Shown: positions 11,890 to 26,400 of the stretch, piece after piece | How the letters are laid out: the number at the start of each line of letters is the position of its first letter | Numbering within the stretch: the stretch's first letter is position 1 | NCBI GenBank assembly: GCA_019096065.1 | Contig: JAGUCH010000002.1 | Span: 7,824,501-7,888,500, forward strand | Origin: Paracyclopina nana | Taxonomy: Eukaryota > Arthropoda > Copepoda > Cyclopoida > Cyclopettidae | Direction of reading: 5' to 3' | DNA length: 64,000 nucleotides | Program-made: the position numbers and the translations under genes | Notes under the pieces: generated by a model | Database searches by the model: none | What the model saw: the letters and a program-made list of their open reading frames with translations, nothing else | What the model was told of the DNA's origin: nothing

Positions 11890-13510
11890 TTTTTTGGCAC
11901 TCATGGGACCTTTCCATGTGCTTGTACAAAAAATAAAACTCAAAAACGGTTTTTCATGGTACAAAAAAAGGCTGCGTCCCTTTTGCCCTTAGCCGTTTGC
12001 CCTTGGCCATTTGCCCTTGGTACTTTTGCCCATTGAACTTTTGCCCATGGAGACTTTTGCCCTTGAAACTTTTGCCCACTTTTGCCCTTGGGGACTTTTG
12101 CCCCTGGGGACTTTTGCCCTTGGGGACTTTTACCCTTGGGAATTTTTGCCCTTGGTCCTTTGGGTTTTGGGAACAATTGCCTTTGGGGACAATTGCCCTT
12201 GGGGACAATTGCCCTTGGGGACCTTTGCCCTTGTCGGACTTTTTAGAAGTTCCGATTGTTTGCTTTTAACCTACAGTTAGAGAATAATGAAAGTTAAAGC
12301 TGAATTTTGTCTGGTGTGCATGTACTAGGCTCTTTGATAAACTGATATGCATAGTAAAAGCTACCAATAGAAAGTCCTCATGGGCAAAAGTCCCCACAAC
12401 CAAAAGTCTCACAGCCAATAGTCCCAAAATGTCTCAAGGGCAAATATCCTACAGGCAAAAGTTACCAGGGGCAAAAGTCTCATGGGCAAAAGACTCCACG
12501 GGCAAACGGCCAAGGGCAAATAGACCAAGGGCAAACGGCCAAGGGCGAAAGTCCTGAGACCACAAAAAAATGGCTCTGCTGGTAAAAGGCACTTTTTGTG
12601 AAAGGCACCTACATAAATTGGCACTGCAACAGTTGGCACTATTGTTAAATGGCATTACAATAAATGGCACTGCAATAAAAGGCACTGCCACAACTAATAG
12701 CAAGCAAGACAAATGAGCTTTATCAGGTACTCAAAATTCCGCAAGGTGGTGACACAGTATTTTTGGGGGGCAAATAGCTTGCTGAGGTGTTCGCAAAGTT
12801 TGCAAGATTTGGTAAGTGACCAACATCACATGATTTTTAGCACAAAAAAAGGGCATTTTCCGTTTCTTGAGCGTCAGTTTGCTATAATAGTTTCATTTGG
12901 CAAAATGTCCGATGTTAACATTCCTGATCATAACTTTGTCTATGACAACAAAATCACAAAATGTGGAAAATGTACTGGTGCCATAAAGTATTTTTTTTTC
13001 ACTGATATAGCAACCCTACACTACCCAACCAAGGTTTTTGAATCAACACTAAGGCCTCTCAGCAAATCAAGTATTGTTTCTAGCCAATTTAATTGACATC
13101 TTTCATATGTTGACCAATCTACTTAATGTCCTTTCAGCCAAGTGTATCAGAAAACACAGATTCTTTTAATCCAAAACGATCAAATAAATGAGATGGGTGG
13201 CTTATACTAGGGGTGCCAATATTATATAGTGCCTTTTATTAAAGCGCTAATATTGTATGGTGCCTTTTACAGTAGTGCCAATTTATGTAGGTGCCTTTCC
13301 CAAAAAGTGCTTTTTACCAGTATACCCCAAAAAATTGGTCTTCGGCAAGTAGCAAGAGAAGTAAACAAATCAGTAAACATCCAGTATGCAAAAAACCAAG
13401 TAATCAAAAAACGTAAATAAACAATGAAAACGGTCTTGCAAAAACGGTTTTGTGTGGTACATTTTTGTGTACCTCATAACCAAAAGTGAGCACATGGAAA
13501 GGACCATGTA
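11890..13510. mobile_element. non-autonomous element with inverted arms and internal short-unit arrays
   Basis: The left end near 11910 (GACCTTTCCATGTGCT) recurs inverted at about 13485-13505. Inside are an array of (CTTTTGCCCTTGGGGA)n at about 11985-12235, the same motif in reverse orientation at about 12376-12550 (GGGCAAAAGTC), and a GGCAC-rich block at 12575-12690. The GGCAC block has a good inverted copy at about 13205-13325 (shared ATAAATTGGCACT and GAAAGGCACC). A 127-codon open frame at 12713-13096 lies between these arms and has no recognisable domain. The pattern suggests a DNA transposon derivative or nested foldback elements. Confidence 0.5.
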
Positions 13511-16500
13511 CTGTTTGTATTGTTTGTACTGACTTATTCCCAATATGCTTGATATGTCCGTAGTGCGATGGCATTACAATTCCGGAATCTTCGCATCTTG
13601 CCATGATGTCATTTTCCTATTTCTTACAACGCAAGGAGTACTTGAGAAGGTACGTTCGTTTCGTCATTTTTTAGGTACTAGATATCATTAGGCTTTTCGC
13701 GTTTTCTATTTTAGATTAAGAAAAAATAAACAATTTCCTTGGTACGCAACTAGTTTACATCAGGGCAATATTTCCCTGGTTTAGATCTAAAAATGCCAAA
13801 GAAAGTTGAAGGCACACTTGTACTTCGTGGCGTGATTTCTTCACCTTTCTGTACATCGTTCTGCTTCCAAATACATTTGCCTTCCAGCCATTCGATATCC
13901 CATTTTCTAAATTTCTCACGTACTCGGGGTAAAGAGACTACAGCACGATGATCCGCCTTTTTGTGCAGAAAATCCCATACTTTCGGCTATTTTCACAAGA
14001 ACATATCCACCTGTAAGAGAAGTGTTGCATACCAAATTATTTATGAGTTGCGTTTTTCCTTGAAGGAGCTAGGGACTATTTTTGAGAATACTTCTATGTC
14101 TTCTATCAGGTAGCACCACAATCCCATTAGTCGTTCTTTTGCTTAGTTGAAAATTAGTTGCCAAACATACCTTCGAATTTTCTGAGCTCAAGCTTATGTG
14201 GGCATGGTTCAGAACATTTTTATTTTTAGATTTCTTTTACTGATTACCTTCTTTTTGCTAATTGGCCAGTTCAAAGACGTCATCCAACCTTCATTGCAGC
14301 TTTTCGAAATTGCAAGCTTGATTGCTAATGGCTACGAATTTACAGTTGATTAGCTCGCGTTAAGCATCTCTTCGAGGAAAATAGACCCTCGAGCATTTTT
14401 AAAAGTTTTTATGTGTACCACCAACATAATAATTTTATGTGTTCAACTGAGGCACTTTGGATCATTGCTTTTTTGATAAGCAACATGATGGCTATTTTGA
14501 ATAGAATCTAGCTACAACGATTGGCGTTCTCGAAATTCCTTTGCTCAGTTGGAAGTCGGGAGGAGGCTATATTCACTAAAAATTGTCCCTGTTATAATGA
14601 TGCTGCGAAGCATTAGTTGAAGCATGTGATGATGTAAAATACCTACTGGGAAGATCCTTTTAAAACGATATAGCTCCCTATTTTATCTTACAGATTTTTC
14701 AGAGCTTGTTAGCTTATGATCATCATATGCTGCAACTTCGTATATGGTTCTTATGTCACATGCGCATGGAAGCAAATGCAGTTAGTTGCCTTTCTTTTTT
14801 GAAAGCCTTTTCCCTTTTCCATTAATATGTAGGTTAGTGACCTGGATTTGCGCGCCGCGCTTGTTTCTATTTAGAAGGTTACATTTGCATGCTCGTTTTT
14901 CGCACTGCCAAGTCATCGCATTTTTCCCAAAATCTCTTTCATGTTGCATGTCAATAGAAGTGGATTCGAGCAATCTCACTTTCGAGACGTCTCATGAAAG
15001 GGACTTCCACGCTTTGCTATTTTTTTACTTGTTAATCATGCCCTCTATGATTCATACCCTCATTAATGGCAAATATCAAGACCGAGTCACCCCTCGGTAG
15101 CTACAATCCTAATCCATAAATGTCAAGAAACTGGCCAAAATTAAGGCGCTGTGTCGATACCTAGCATAATTACCGTTGGTGTAGCGAAACTGTAGCAAGC
15201 TTTGTATTACATCCGCTCCCCCTTTTAAACCTTTGAAGAAATATTGGGCCAGTGGATGCACAAATGATAGAAATCTGTCAAGAGTTGGCTGCTCTCCGAT
15301 CAAGATCGATCTCTTGACCTGAATGAAAGAAAACCAGCCCACCAGCTTATCCCATACAACACAAACTCATATCCTATAATGCATCTCTAGATAAAACTCT
15401 TCCGGGTCCTTTCATTCTGTTTGCTTTATAGTAATAAGCCTAAATGTCCATTTCTTTGTGTTTATTTACGCCAGTATAGGCTGCAGCTCGCGGCAAAGAG
15501 CCATCGAGGAAACTGCCTTGCATTTTTTATGTTTTTGGCCTCCACCATTCAATTAGGCTGCGCGTTTGTCAATTCTACTGTAAATGGAAAATGAAGCCAT
15601 TTTTCTTCGATAGTGAAGGGCTGCAATAAAAGGTGAAACTTTCATTTCCAGGCCTCTTTACGAGACGAGGGCGCACACAATAAGTCTATCCCTTCAGGGC
15701 TAGGTACTCAAGCTCATTTTACTCAAGGCTCTCTGTACGGGTGCGTTCAGTCATTTATTTGGTGGCCTGCTACGGCAATCGCTGCAAGCCGAGAAATACC
15801 GCAACAAATAGAAAAACGTATGAATAGTGAATGTGGTCATTGTCACACGAATTTCTGATTTCCTGCAATGCAAGCAAACAATAAGGAGGATTCGCTCTTA
15901 CGTAGTGTACGTGCATCTGAGGGGCCCAAGACACATTCTTAGGCTCTGCGCCATTGTGATCGTTTATCATGGGCCGTAAGTAGAGCTGTCATTAAGGCAT
16001 ACACGACAATTGCCATCTCATATATCAGCTTATAATCAGAGTAATGACAGGCGCTCTGCTCTCCCACCCCATCCACGCCACGCATGGGATGAAATGATTG
16101 ACAGTCCATCTCTCCCCACAGAAAAGTGCACGCATCGAATGTTGGCGATGATGACAAAAGTGCATTTAGGCTCTTTTCAAGGGATCGCTTAATATCTGTC
16201 ATTGTTATTCGCGGCGGATGACCTTGTCCATTACATGGTATATTGGTCCTATATGGCATATAGGTTGAGATGCTGATGACAGAGACTTTGACTCATTGCC
16301 AACGTTCGTTTGCTACATGTGGTCAGCCGCCCACCATCCAACAAAAACAGTGCTGCCAAATGACAATGCTTACCCAAATCAAGCAACTACACAGAAGTTA
16401 CATTCGTGTACCTACGGACACGGTCAATTGCGGCGCCGAATGCCGCTTCACATTGGAGGTCGGCGACCAACCTCGATCGCTCTGTTTGCTGAGCTGCAGA

Positions 16501-19500
16501 AGCTCTCAAAGCAGCTTTCTTGGGCTCTCAATTCGCCGCCAGTTGTTGGTGCATTTGGACTCGACGTAAATAACTGGAAATTACTACAGTGATCCACCAA
16601 GCCGCATTTTCTCCCATTGGGTAAGGCTGTTTGTGCTTCAACCTAGTAGTTAATGACAGCGAAATCTGATCAAAGAAAGCAGGATGTCCTGTTAGGAAAC
16701 CTTTCATATTCAAATGAGGCCTTTGCGCCGCAAGGAAACTTTTTTTAAAATGTAGAGGAAAGGCCCTTTTAATCCACTTGAAACGTCATAAAAAAGCACC
16801 GCGTGCATTCATGCAAAAATTCTCGGGACAGTTTCTAAGAATTAATTTCGCGTCGTTTGGCTCCTTTTGCCTCGAATTGATTTCTGCCTCGTTTTTATGC
16901 AACACGCAAGGCAAGTTTTTAAATGGCAATGCTTGAAAGGCTTTTCTTGTTTTATCCTAATATGCCGCGTCGCAAGCGCTTTTTTCTAGTTAAGGGCATG
17001 TGGTGGCAACCCTTCAAGACTCTTCATTAGCATAGCCAAGTGATCCATCACTTATCCAAACACAAGGTTAATTGGATAGCTTGCGTTTTAGATTTTCGTT
17101 TTGGGAAAGTCTCATGACTTTCAGCGCTTCGATGGTCATTGACTTTTTGGGCATTTTGAAGGGCTCCTCACCTCCATCAGACGAATCGAGCTGATAAATG
17201 CGTGTGGGAAGTAATTTAATGCTTTGTTTCCTCCTCCTTTTGATTCTCCCATTGTAGTCTACTATGGCATAAAGTTGCCTCAGGGGCCAAACTTTTCTTA
17301 ATTTTTCTCTTGTTGAGCCGGATTGTTTAAAGCAGGCTGTAAAGGGTCTTGCCGTGACGGCAAAAGTTTCATGACAACAATAATAGGACAGCTAAAGTGC
17401 TCATCCTTTTTTCAAGAAAAAGCATATGCAACGCTACTTGAGTTATTGTTATAGGTTGCCTGAATACTTAGTAGCTACCAAATACAAGTCTGAGAGGGTT
17501 TCTAAGATAATGGAGAGCATGGCAATATTTTTTCTATGTTGGAAACAACCTACAGCGCTTGATCCCCCTTTTTAACTTGACAGTTGTGTGGTTGTTGTGT
17601 GCGAAACTTTTGCGGTGGTACGTCCCATGAAATGTGCTTTGGCATGTAGAAAGCAAAAAATGTCCAATATATTGACAGACGTTGCACAACTTTAATCTTT
17701 GCACACTAAGCAGACAGAAGAATCAGCATTTTCCCTTGACCTTTCTCTCTCTCTCTTTATGTGGATTGAATTCAGAAAATAGTGTTGGGGCGATGTAGAG
17801 AGTTGAGGTAGCATAAGACCATAATTTCTTTTGGGTTAGAGTTATCTCGTTTTTACGCCAACATAACCCCGCACAAACATTTTAACCCTCCCTTCTTTCA
17901 CGAGGAATACTTTTAAAAACTTTTCCTTCCCTCCTGAGAAAAGAGCAAATTATTGCCTACACAATACGAAGGCGGGCATTGTGTGAGCATTTTTTATTCG
18001 CCATGTATATTTGCTCATTTTATCCAAGAGCTGGATAGATCAGGTTGCTCGAGTCACATTCCTACACGCGAGTAGTGCTGCCAAAGCATCCACTATCGGT
18101 ATGTAGGACAAAAAGGCTGAAAAGTATCGCATTACGACGGGAATGTCATATTTAAAACTCAAATGGCTGGCAGCAGCCGTTAAAGAGCTTGACAGCGGGG
18201 GGAAAAATTAAGAACTTGACATGGCTACGATATCTCTGTTTATGAGTATGCTAAAATTAGTTCTATATGCCAAAGAATCCGCGCGTCTGGTAATGTGCAG
18301 AGTAGGTCCATTAGACTTGATGGCGAACACGGAAATAAAACCGTTGGCATCTTGCGCTCCAGAAACATCGTAATGTGAGAAAGTATTTGGCAGAAAAAAT
18401 TGTATGCACTCAATCTCACGCATCAGTTCGCGCTCATGTAAGGTGCTGCTTTGATGGTGTAATAGCTAGCTATTCATTGTACCTTTTTTGTAAGATTGGC
18501 GTTGCTGCAGTAACAATTATGTTGCATCTTGAATTCGAGTTATGCCACGAATGCGATTTCAGGCCTGATAGCTTTGGAATGATCTTCCAAAGAGACTGGA
18601 TCTTCCTCGTGATTTAGCCAGCTTTCCTTCCAACCGTTTTGATGAATAGGCCATGGATCGCGTGTAGTATTTATGCACCCTTGCGATGGTTATGAAACGA
18701 GGGCGTATTTAAATACGGTGTTTTAATAAGCATTCGCTATAATTGCTAGCTCTTTTTCACAGTCATTGAACACTCTAATCACGAGGAGACCCTTATTTTT
18801 TCTGCTGAGCTGTGAAGCGTGAAAGGAAATTTTCTTCGAAGTCTTGCCGTAAATGTAAAGCCAATATTTATTAGCTTTTTATTCGGGAAAGGACAAAAAA
18901 AATACATATCGGATCCCGTATTGTAAACAAATCCTAAAGGTGCCAATCACCACGGCGGACTGAAGGGCCTATTTTACTGCATGATACTTTGTTCGCATTT
19001 AGAAAGCCAAGGCTGCAACAGAATAGCGCAGTGGCTATTGCCTGGCTTACCGTTCGCTGCAAAAGTGAAGGCAATTAGTGCACCCACTCGTTGCCCCTTT
19101 TGTGTAATTACCGCGACCGCAAGCTAACGTAGTAATTAGCCAATCGTAAATGATATGTTTGAACCAGCATAATATTTCTCCCCCGGCCCCGAGGAGTTGG
19201 TTGCGAGAATGCAACAATGTGCCGGATTTATACGGGATTTCCCCCCTTCTTCCAGAGTAATCCTCTGCTCTTGAGTGACATGGGGCTTACATTGCAGCCA
19301 AACCGAAAGCATTCACGATTGGACAACTGCTGCTTCAGTTGAAGAGCATTACTCTTAATATCATTTGATATGAGGTTGGCCCCTCTAAAGTACTGAAAAA
19401 TCCCTTGGGTGCGCGTGCCGCGCTTGGCTAAACAAATACGGATACCAGAAGAGGGGTTGTCTGCATACGGATTAATGTCGAGAATTCTGGGCATGCAAGG

Positions 19501-20405
19501 GGAGAAGACGAAAAAGAACTGTTTTTACTATATGCAGTTGCATATTCAATGCCTAAGAGCCCAGTTTTTAATTATGTTGACATAGCTGCGTAGGAATGAT
19601 AGTAGTAGAGTAGTATGTGTATTGAATTAGAAGTTGGGAGCATATTTCCCGGGGATAAACTGCTGGTTCGTGACGATGGAAGCCATCCATGATGGCTGCT
19701 GCTGCTAGTCTTACTGCCAACCCATCGGCTATTTTAGCCAACACTCTATATAGCTTTTCAAAAACTTTTTATGGCCAGCATCCGCAAAGTACTATCTGCA
19801 AAATGAGGCCTTAGATCCTGCCAATTGCCAAAGAAATTGGCTGCAATCGAAGCCCAGCGAAGAAAAGGAACATTAAAATAACACAACCATTAGTTGCAGC
19901 AAGCCAAGCTTTTACGTCCCGAGGAAATTCCATAAATAAAGCTTCATTTTTTATGTTATTACGTAGTGCGCTACAAAGTCGCGGAGGAATATCTAGAACC
20001 CAAGTGGGTCCGCGCGCCGCTTAGCGATCACGTGAGCGCAACAATTTTAAATCGTCCGTCAACACTGAGCAGTGTAAACAAACCCTTGGGCCTTGGCAAA
20101 ATTTCAAATTGGTAGCTGTTCGTTCCCAGGAAAGGCGAAATTGCCCTCGGGAAGTATTTCGCACCATTCACTGCAACCGTATGAATGGGCGCCATAGATC
20201 TCCATTGGGCTCCTGCTCTCGAGACAGCCCGAGTCGATGCGAATAATTCCGGCCTTCGACCGCTTCTGGCAATAGCGTGCTCCGAGTTTCAATTATCAAC
20301 GCAAATCCATTTGTTTTTCTAGGTCGACTATGCATAGGAAATGACGAGCAACAGGATATGCCACCAGAACCAGCTCCGCCGAAGCTAATCAGGATCAGCA
20401 TAAAT
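13511..20405. other. long non-coding region 5' of the dpr gene
   Basis: About 6.9 kb with only short, feature-free open frames on either strand. A (TC)n run sits near 17745. Upstream non-coding exons and regulatory DNA of the dpr gene may be here, but I see nothing that proves them. No tRNA or rRNA gene was recognised. Confidence 0.5.
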
Positions 20406-23400
20406 ATGCTCAACACGATGCAGTTGCAAGCCGTCATCGTTGTAGTCCTCACATTGGCTCTTAAAGGTTGGTCTGTTGCGTGACTTCCTCTCATTATGCC
20501 CTCGTAACTAAAAGGTCTTGCGATCAGTAAAAGCGAGTGTGCATGATTGAATTTCCCAAGTCTGCTCATGTCGTGCCTCGTTGTTCCAGCACAACTTTCA
20601 ACCTCTTTGTCTTTGGCAACCCTTGTGGCGGCGGCGCCGTGGCACAAAAACGATAATAACCAACTTTTCGGTTTGTCTGGTTTTCCGCCGAGCTATTGAA
20701 AAGTTTTATCATTCTTGGCCAGTAGCCGAGTTTCGGCTAATGGCCCATAAGAATGGTGCTTTCTAGGCCCGATTCAGTTAGCCTACACCCTCGCAAATCC
20801 TGTCATTCATCATTTTCTCCTTCTTCTCATGCAGATCCGACATCGTGTACAGGAAATGGAATCTACTCGAGCTTTCGCAATCGTAACTTTTGGCTAGAAT
20901 ATTCGACCCCACCGACCACAAAGTTCCCGGATTATGACGACTATTACTACAATTTGCCCGGATCAGTGACTCCGGCTGCTGCTACAACGACTCCAGAACC
21001 ACGGCCCCATTTCGTTGATTCTTCTTCCAACCACACTTTGGTACAATCTCCTCATGGATCCACGACATTCTTGCACTGCAGAGTGCACGAGCTCAGGGAT
21101 TTTCAGGTAAATAATGGAAAGTTACGAGGTAATTTTGGAAAGCCTGTCATGACCGATTTTCCACCTAAATTATGCAAAGACGCGTGTATAGTCTTCGAGC
21201 GTACGCTTAGCTTCTTTCGTATAAAGCTTGCACTTTACGCGTTAGGTGTTCTAAAAGTATTTTTCCAAGAACTAGTCTATTCTGAGCGGTAGGCTCTATG
21301 ATAGCGCCCTTAATACTGATTATATATAAATTGCAGCTTAAGTGCCCCTAATATCCTGTGTTGGATTTTCAGTTAATCTTTTTCACATGTTGCCTTTTTT
21401 GCTGGTTCGTTGCCTTTTCCGCAGTATAGCCTCCTTTCATAGAAATACTGGAGCAGTTTGCCCTATTTTCGATAGAGATGTTGTTTTTGTTAACGTCCAA
21501 AAGCAAGGGCTCTTCTGCTATGTAGTTTTCGAATTTGCATAAAAGTTGCCCAGCGCTTTTATGAGTCACGACATCCAGACCATCGCACTTGTCTAGCGAA
21601 ACACTTTGGCAACTCTTTTAATCTCCGAAAATGACCATAAGGTTTCCGTTTATGGAATTGGCTTATCTTTTTGTTTCCTCTCGTGCTTTTGCGCATTTTC
21701 CAATATCACAAGATCATCAGCTAAGAATGTGCTTACACATCACGAAACTGTCTTCCCGTAAGGCTCACAAAACTCTGGTTTGCCAACTTTTATCTCCTTG
21801 ACAGCAATGGTAGTAAGTTCCCCATCATCATCATGATGCCCCTAGTGCATTTTCTAAGCGCACACACAAACTTTTTTCATTTTTATTGCAACTCTGACAA
21901 TCGCAGCATTGAATGAGCTCAAAACTGTTTTGGTAGATTGTGCAGTGCAGGATTATTGGTTAGAACGCCTTCTGGCAATTTTCCATGAGAGTGACTGTCA
22001 AGGAGCATAATTGAAAAGGCATCCCCTACAAAAAGTTGGGGAGGGTGCATTAGGCAGGTTTTTACTAGCAAATGAGCTAGGGCGAGAGCAAGAAGGCGAG
22101 CTCTTTTTTCTCAATTACTCAGGATCCTGTTAAATTAACTAGATTGGGATGTGACAGCAAAAACTGGGAAAAGACACCCTGATGTCATAAGATGCAGTCG
22201 TGGAACTACCATTTATGCTCGGGAAACCTACAAAAGGATGTTATTATTCATTGAGAAGCCCTCCTTTGTAAGCTGTGTCTTGATCTATCCTGGCCAGGCA
22301 ACTAGGCTTTTTTGCTTACGCAACTAAAGCCTGTTGTTGAAATTTCACATTGCCATAAATAACATCCCCTTACTTTCTTCTTTATGGCCTATTGTAAAAG
22401 GGCTCTTTTGAGACTAGCCGTTTGTCAGCACTGCAACTCTGTTATCTACCTACCAGAGATGAAATGGCACTGATAGGGGATTGTCGTGCTAAAAGGCTCA
22501 TTAGACCAGAGCTGCTTTCACCCTTTGCCAAAACCTGCTTGTTCTTAATTTGCATATTGAAGCTATTAAGCCATCTTCCTATGTTGCTAAAAATGGCACC
22601 AACAACATTTTAGCCTTTTTGCATTACATTTTGTGCTTAGATTATTATTGCTGCTAGTGCCCATGAAGATTCTTGATGGTAGTGAAATGATTGCCTTATT
22701 CTGCGTTGCTGAATAGACAATAATGTAGTGATGAACTTGACTAGACAAATCTGCACTACTAAGGCAGATTCTGCGTCCTACGTGAAAGCCTACATATTCA
22801 TTTTAGCTAAACCCAAACAAAGTAGTATAAGTTGACATTTTCAAAAGTCGAATCACTTCCTGATGTTGTGAAAAAGCAAAGTTTTCCAGTTTTGATCTAC
22901 TTCAAAAAACTTCTTAGCTTCTGTTTGCTTCTGGCAAACCTCTAGTTTTTGGCCTTTCTAAAGTTTTTCCACGTTGCAGCTCCAGCGTTTTGACAATTTT
23001 TGCTAGATTCATTGTCACCCCAGTGCAATTTTGCCGCGATCACGCGATTTTATTTTTGACAGATAATGATAAAGTCGGATCTTTCTCTATCTGTCATCAT
23101 CCTTATCGGAGGATGAAATTGATCTCTTTGCTTTCCAAAATGGAAATGCATTTCATCCGTAAAGGATAAAGCTAAAAAGTGTGCTTTACAACAGTGCTTG
23201 GGCTGTTGGATACAAAGCCAGTGTACCACACGTGCGCCAAATTGTCGATTCCACCATTTTTCTTTCACTTCTTTTGTGGCTTAGCCATCCTTGGCTTTCC
23301 CCGTAAATGTAACTAACCAATACAGAAGTGAAAATGTAGTAAGCATGTGAGAACTTTGAAGATCAATCATCTTTCGGGGTGGAAGGAGCGTTGGCTTGAC

Positions 23401-26400
23401 GGAAGCAACTTCAGTGGAGCACGTAATTTCCTAATACTGGAAATTCGTTTCTGACCCACTGGAGATTGCTAATTGCATTTTCCACTAAGTTTGCTCAAGC
23501 CGGTTCCCTGCTGAGTGGCTTACTTTTCCGTGATGGAGTCATCATGTCATGGAACGTTTTGCAACAATGTAGTCTCAAATCAGCTCAATTGAGTGAACTT
23601 TATGGCTAGGCCGCCTTGGCTGAAAGGGGAAGAGAGAACATGTCATAAACAGTGCTTTCAGGCTTCACTCTTCTGTTCATGAGAAGGACGAGTGCTCGTT
23701 GTTTCTCCAAGTGCAAAAATGATTTTTCCATCTTTCTGTGGGCTCGCGCGCGTGTTTCTTTTGAGAGCTTATGCTTCGCCTTCACACTGCAGCCGATCCA
23801 TAAAAATTGAGCGAACGGGAAATCGAAGAGGGTCCCAGAAAGTTTGGCAGTCCGGGCAAGATGGTCCAATTTTGGATCGGCAGTCAAGTAAAATCAATAT
23901 GACCTTTTGCAGGTGTCCTGGTTCCGCAAAGAGGATGGGTTCCTTCACGTGCTGACAGTCGGCAGAGACACTTTCAGTGCCGATGACAGATACTCCGCAG
24001 CCTTCCGAAGGCCAAATGATTGGAGGTTGAAGATAAAGCCAACAAGCTCGCGCGACAATGGCACCTATTTATGCCAACTTTCCACTCATCCGCCCACCAT
24101 TCTTGTGACTCATTTGCAAGTCATTGGTAAGTTGTCTCTTTATGCCCCGACGGAGATGCCATCAGCTTTACGAGATTGCAAAACTTTCTCATCACCGTGG
24201 AAGGTCTTGATGAAGAGCTATTGTTCTACAACTCCTCAGAGCGAGCAAAAAACTTCGTCTCAAAACTATCGACCTTACAAGCTACTTCGCCACCTCGTGT
24301 GACAGCTTGAATCGAGATTTTCACTCAAACTCTACTGTGGCTCTGCCATGAAGGCTAGTTTTGCACAGCCGCCCCTTTTTACGAGTGGCTTGCAGAGTTT
24401 ACTTTTCTTGACGTAATAATTACTCTTCAGACGTCGTCGTGGTTAGTGCAAACCATGGTGAGGTGCATTCGAGTTTCCGGTTCTTCCGTTCACCTTACAG
24501 CTTTTAAAAGGCATAGCTACAACGGCTAGCTTAAGCTTCAATGGCTTATTGATATATGCAGCTAATTATCGGCTTTTTCTTTCCTGTGCCTTGTGTCATG
24601 TTGTGTAACTTCCTAAGCATACTGGCGATTATTGACCATTTATGGACATATCGAGACGCATACTTATTGGGAGCTTTTCCCCGATTTTCCTTTTTTAGCA
24701 CCAAAGTAACGTTAGGTATTATGCACGATAGTAGTTTGGTACCAGCCAGTTAAACAATACCTTTTACAAAGCCAATATTTGTTAGTATATATATAAGCGT
24801 GGCTTTCTGTCCATATTTAATGGCACGTTTTTCCTGATACTACTGCGCTTCTCCAAATTCCAAATGCCACGAGAGCTAATTTTGGCACTTGCAGATCGAT
24901 GCACTTTTTTTATTACTTTTCTTTTTGAGATGGTTAAACTTTCACTAGCTCTGAATTTATTAGTTGTGGAAAGTTCACAAGTGCTTGAAATGAAATCTCC
25001 CCCTTTTTGCATTCCAGTTCCAAGGGTTTTTCTAGTCGACGAAGATCGGAGGGAAATTGGCGAAAAGCACTACAAGCCTGGTTCGACGATTGAACTGCAT
25101 TGCATAGTGACTGATTATTTACCAGAGTTCCGTGAACTTTTCTGGACCCATGGAGATGAGATTCTGTCGCAAAGCTCGGAGCGTGGCGGAGTTAGGTAAT
25201 TTTACTCTTACAAATGTCAATTTCACCGATTCAGAGCTGCAGCGCCTGCTACGCAAGCCTCTTTCATGTTCAGATGGGGCCTCTTGCGAATCTTGAAAGA
25301 CTTTTTTGCCCGAAGCAATGATGCATTGCTCTGCGTGAGTGCAATATCAGGGGGCTGTCTGTATTTTAAAACTTTTAGAGCTGTTTCGGATTATGGTCCC
25401 TGTCAAATTGGTTCTTGAGTAGACGAAAAAACGGACATAGAGAAAGTTTCTCTGCAGAGGCCTGACTTAGAAAGCATAAGCATTTTTGGCAAAAGGAAAC
25501 TTTTCGCTGCATGCCTGCGGGATCAAGTCATGACGAGAATGAGCCGGAGTGGTTTCGCTAGACCACTTGTCATAGCGTTTGATTGAGAGCGTAAGAAATA
25601 GCTCCGCTGAAGTGGAAAAAACGCCTCAAAAAAAAGAGGGTCCAACTTCTTTGGTCCAGCCGCATAAAGTGGAGCACTTTTTGCTCAGTGCGTTTGAAAA
25701 TTGCTGATACTGCGCTTTCAGCTGCACTTACCATTGCTGTGTATCGAAAAGTCAGTGTTATTGAAAAGAGAACTTATCAAAAAGCAGATACCTGAGATGC
25801 TAAGCTTGGTTATTATATAATGCAACCCTATTGGAGCAAAAGAATATGCTAATTGTGTCACTCCTGGCAACTATCAAGAGCTGTCGCTGTCCTTGCCCCG
25901 CGTCAGCTACTCAAGTTCTGACAAGGCAAAGCAGTATTAAAAGTAACATGGCAATCACATTATTTTGCTATTTGCCAAAACGGCGGGGAAAGCTATTCAT
26001 CAGAGGAGGAAGCGAACGCTTGTCAAGCCTCATCACCAATATCTGTTCAGTGGGGCCTTAAGTGAGAATATGACTGTGTTGGCTGCTTCATAAGCCCTTC
26101 TTCCGCTTAGCTTACCAACCTCTAGAAGCGAGGTCATGATGACAATAAAAAAGTACGCGCAAAGTCTATTAGGCTGATTGATGTCCTTTTGCTCCAGTGA
26201 ACTGCTCCTTCTCCAACAAACTACATAGTATCCATGTTTCCGCCTTTGTCATCCAAGAAAGCAAATCTTCAAAGCCGAATGTATCGCAAATCCCAAGTAG
26301 TGAAACTGAAAATCAGCATTTTATGCGCAGTGCATGAACATTTTCCCTTTTTTAACCAGGCCTCCATTACAATGTGCCTGTCTAGAACAGCGCAATTTAC

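Noticed and set aside
12713-13096. 127-codon open frame within the inverted-array element
   Set aside because: It has no recognisable domain, and composition does not differ from its flanks. I kept it only as a part of the mobile element.
16967-16973. GCGTCGC outside the retroelement (also 43356-43362 and 50972-50978)
   Set aside because: These three copies lack complementary arms beyond at most one base, so they are background and do not belong to the palindrome family.
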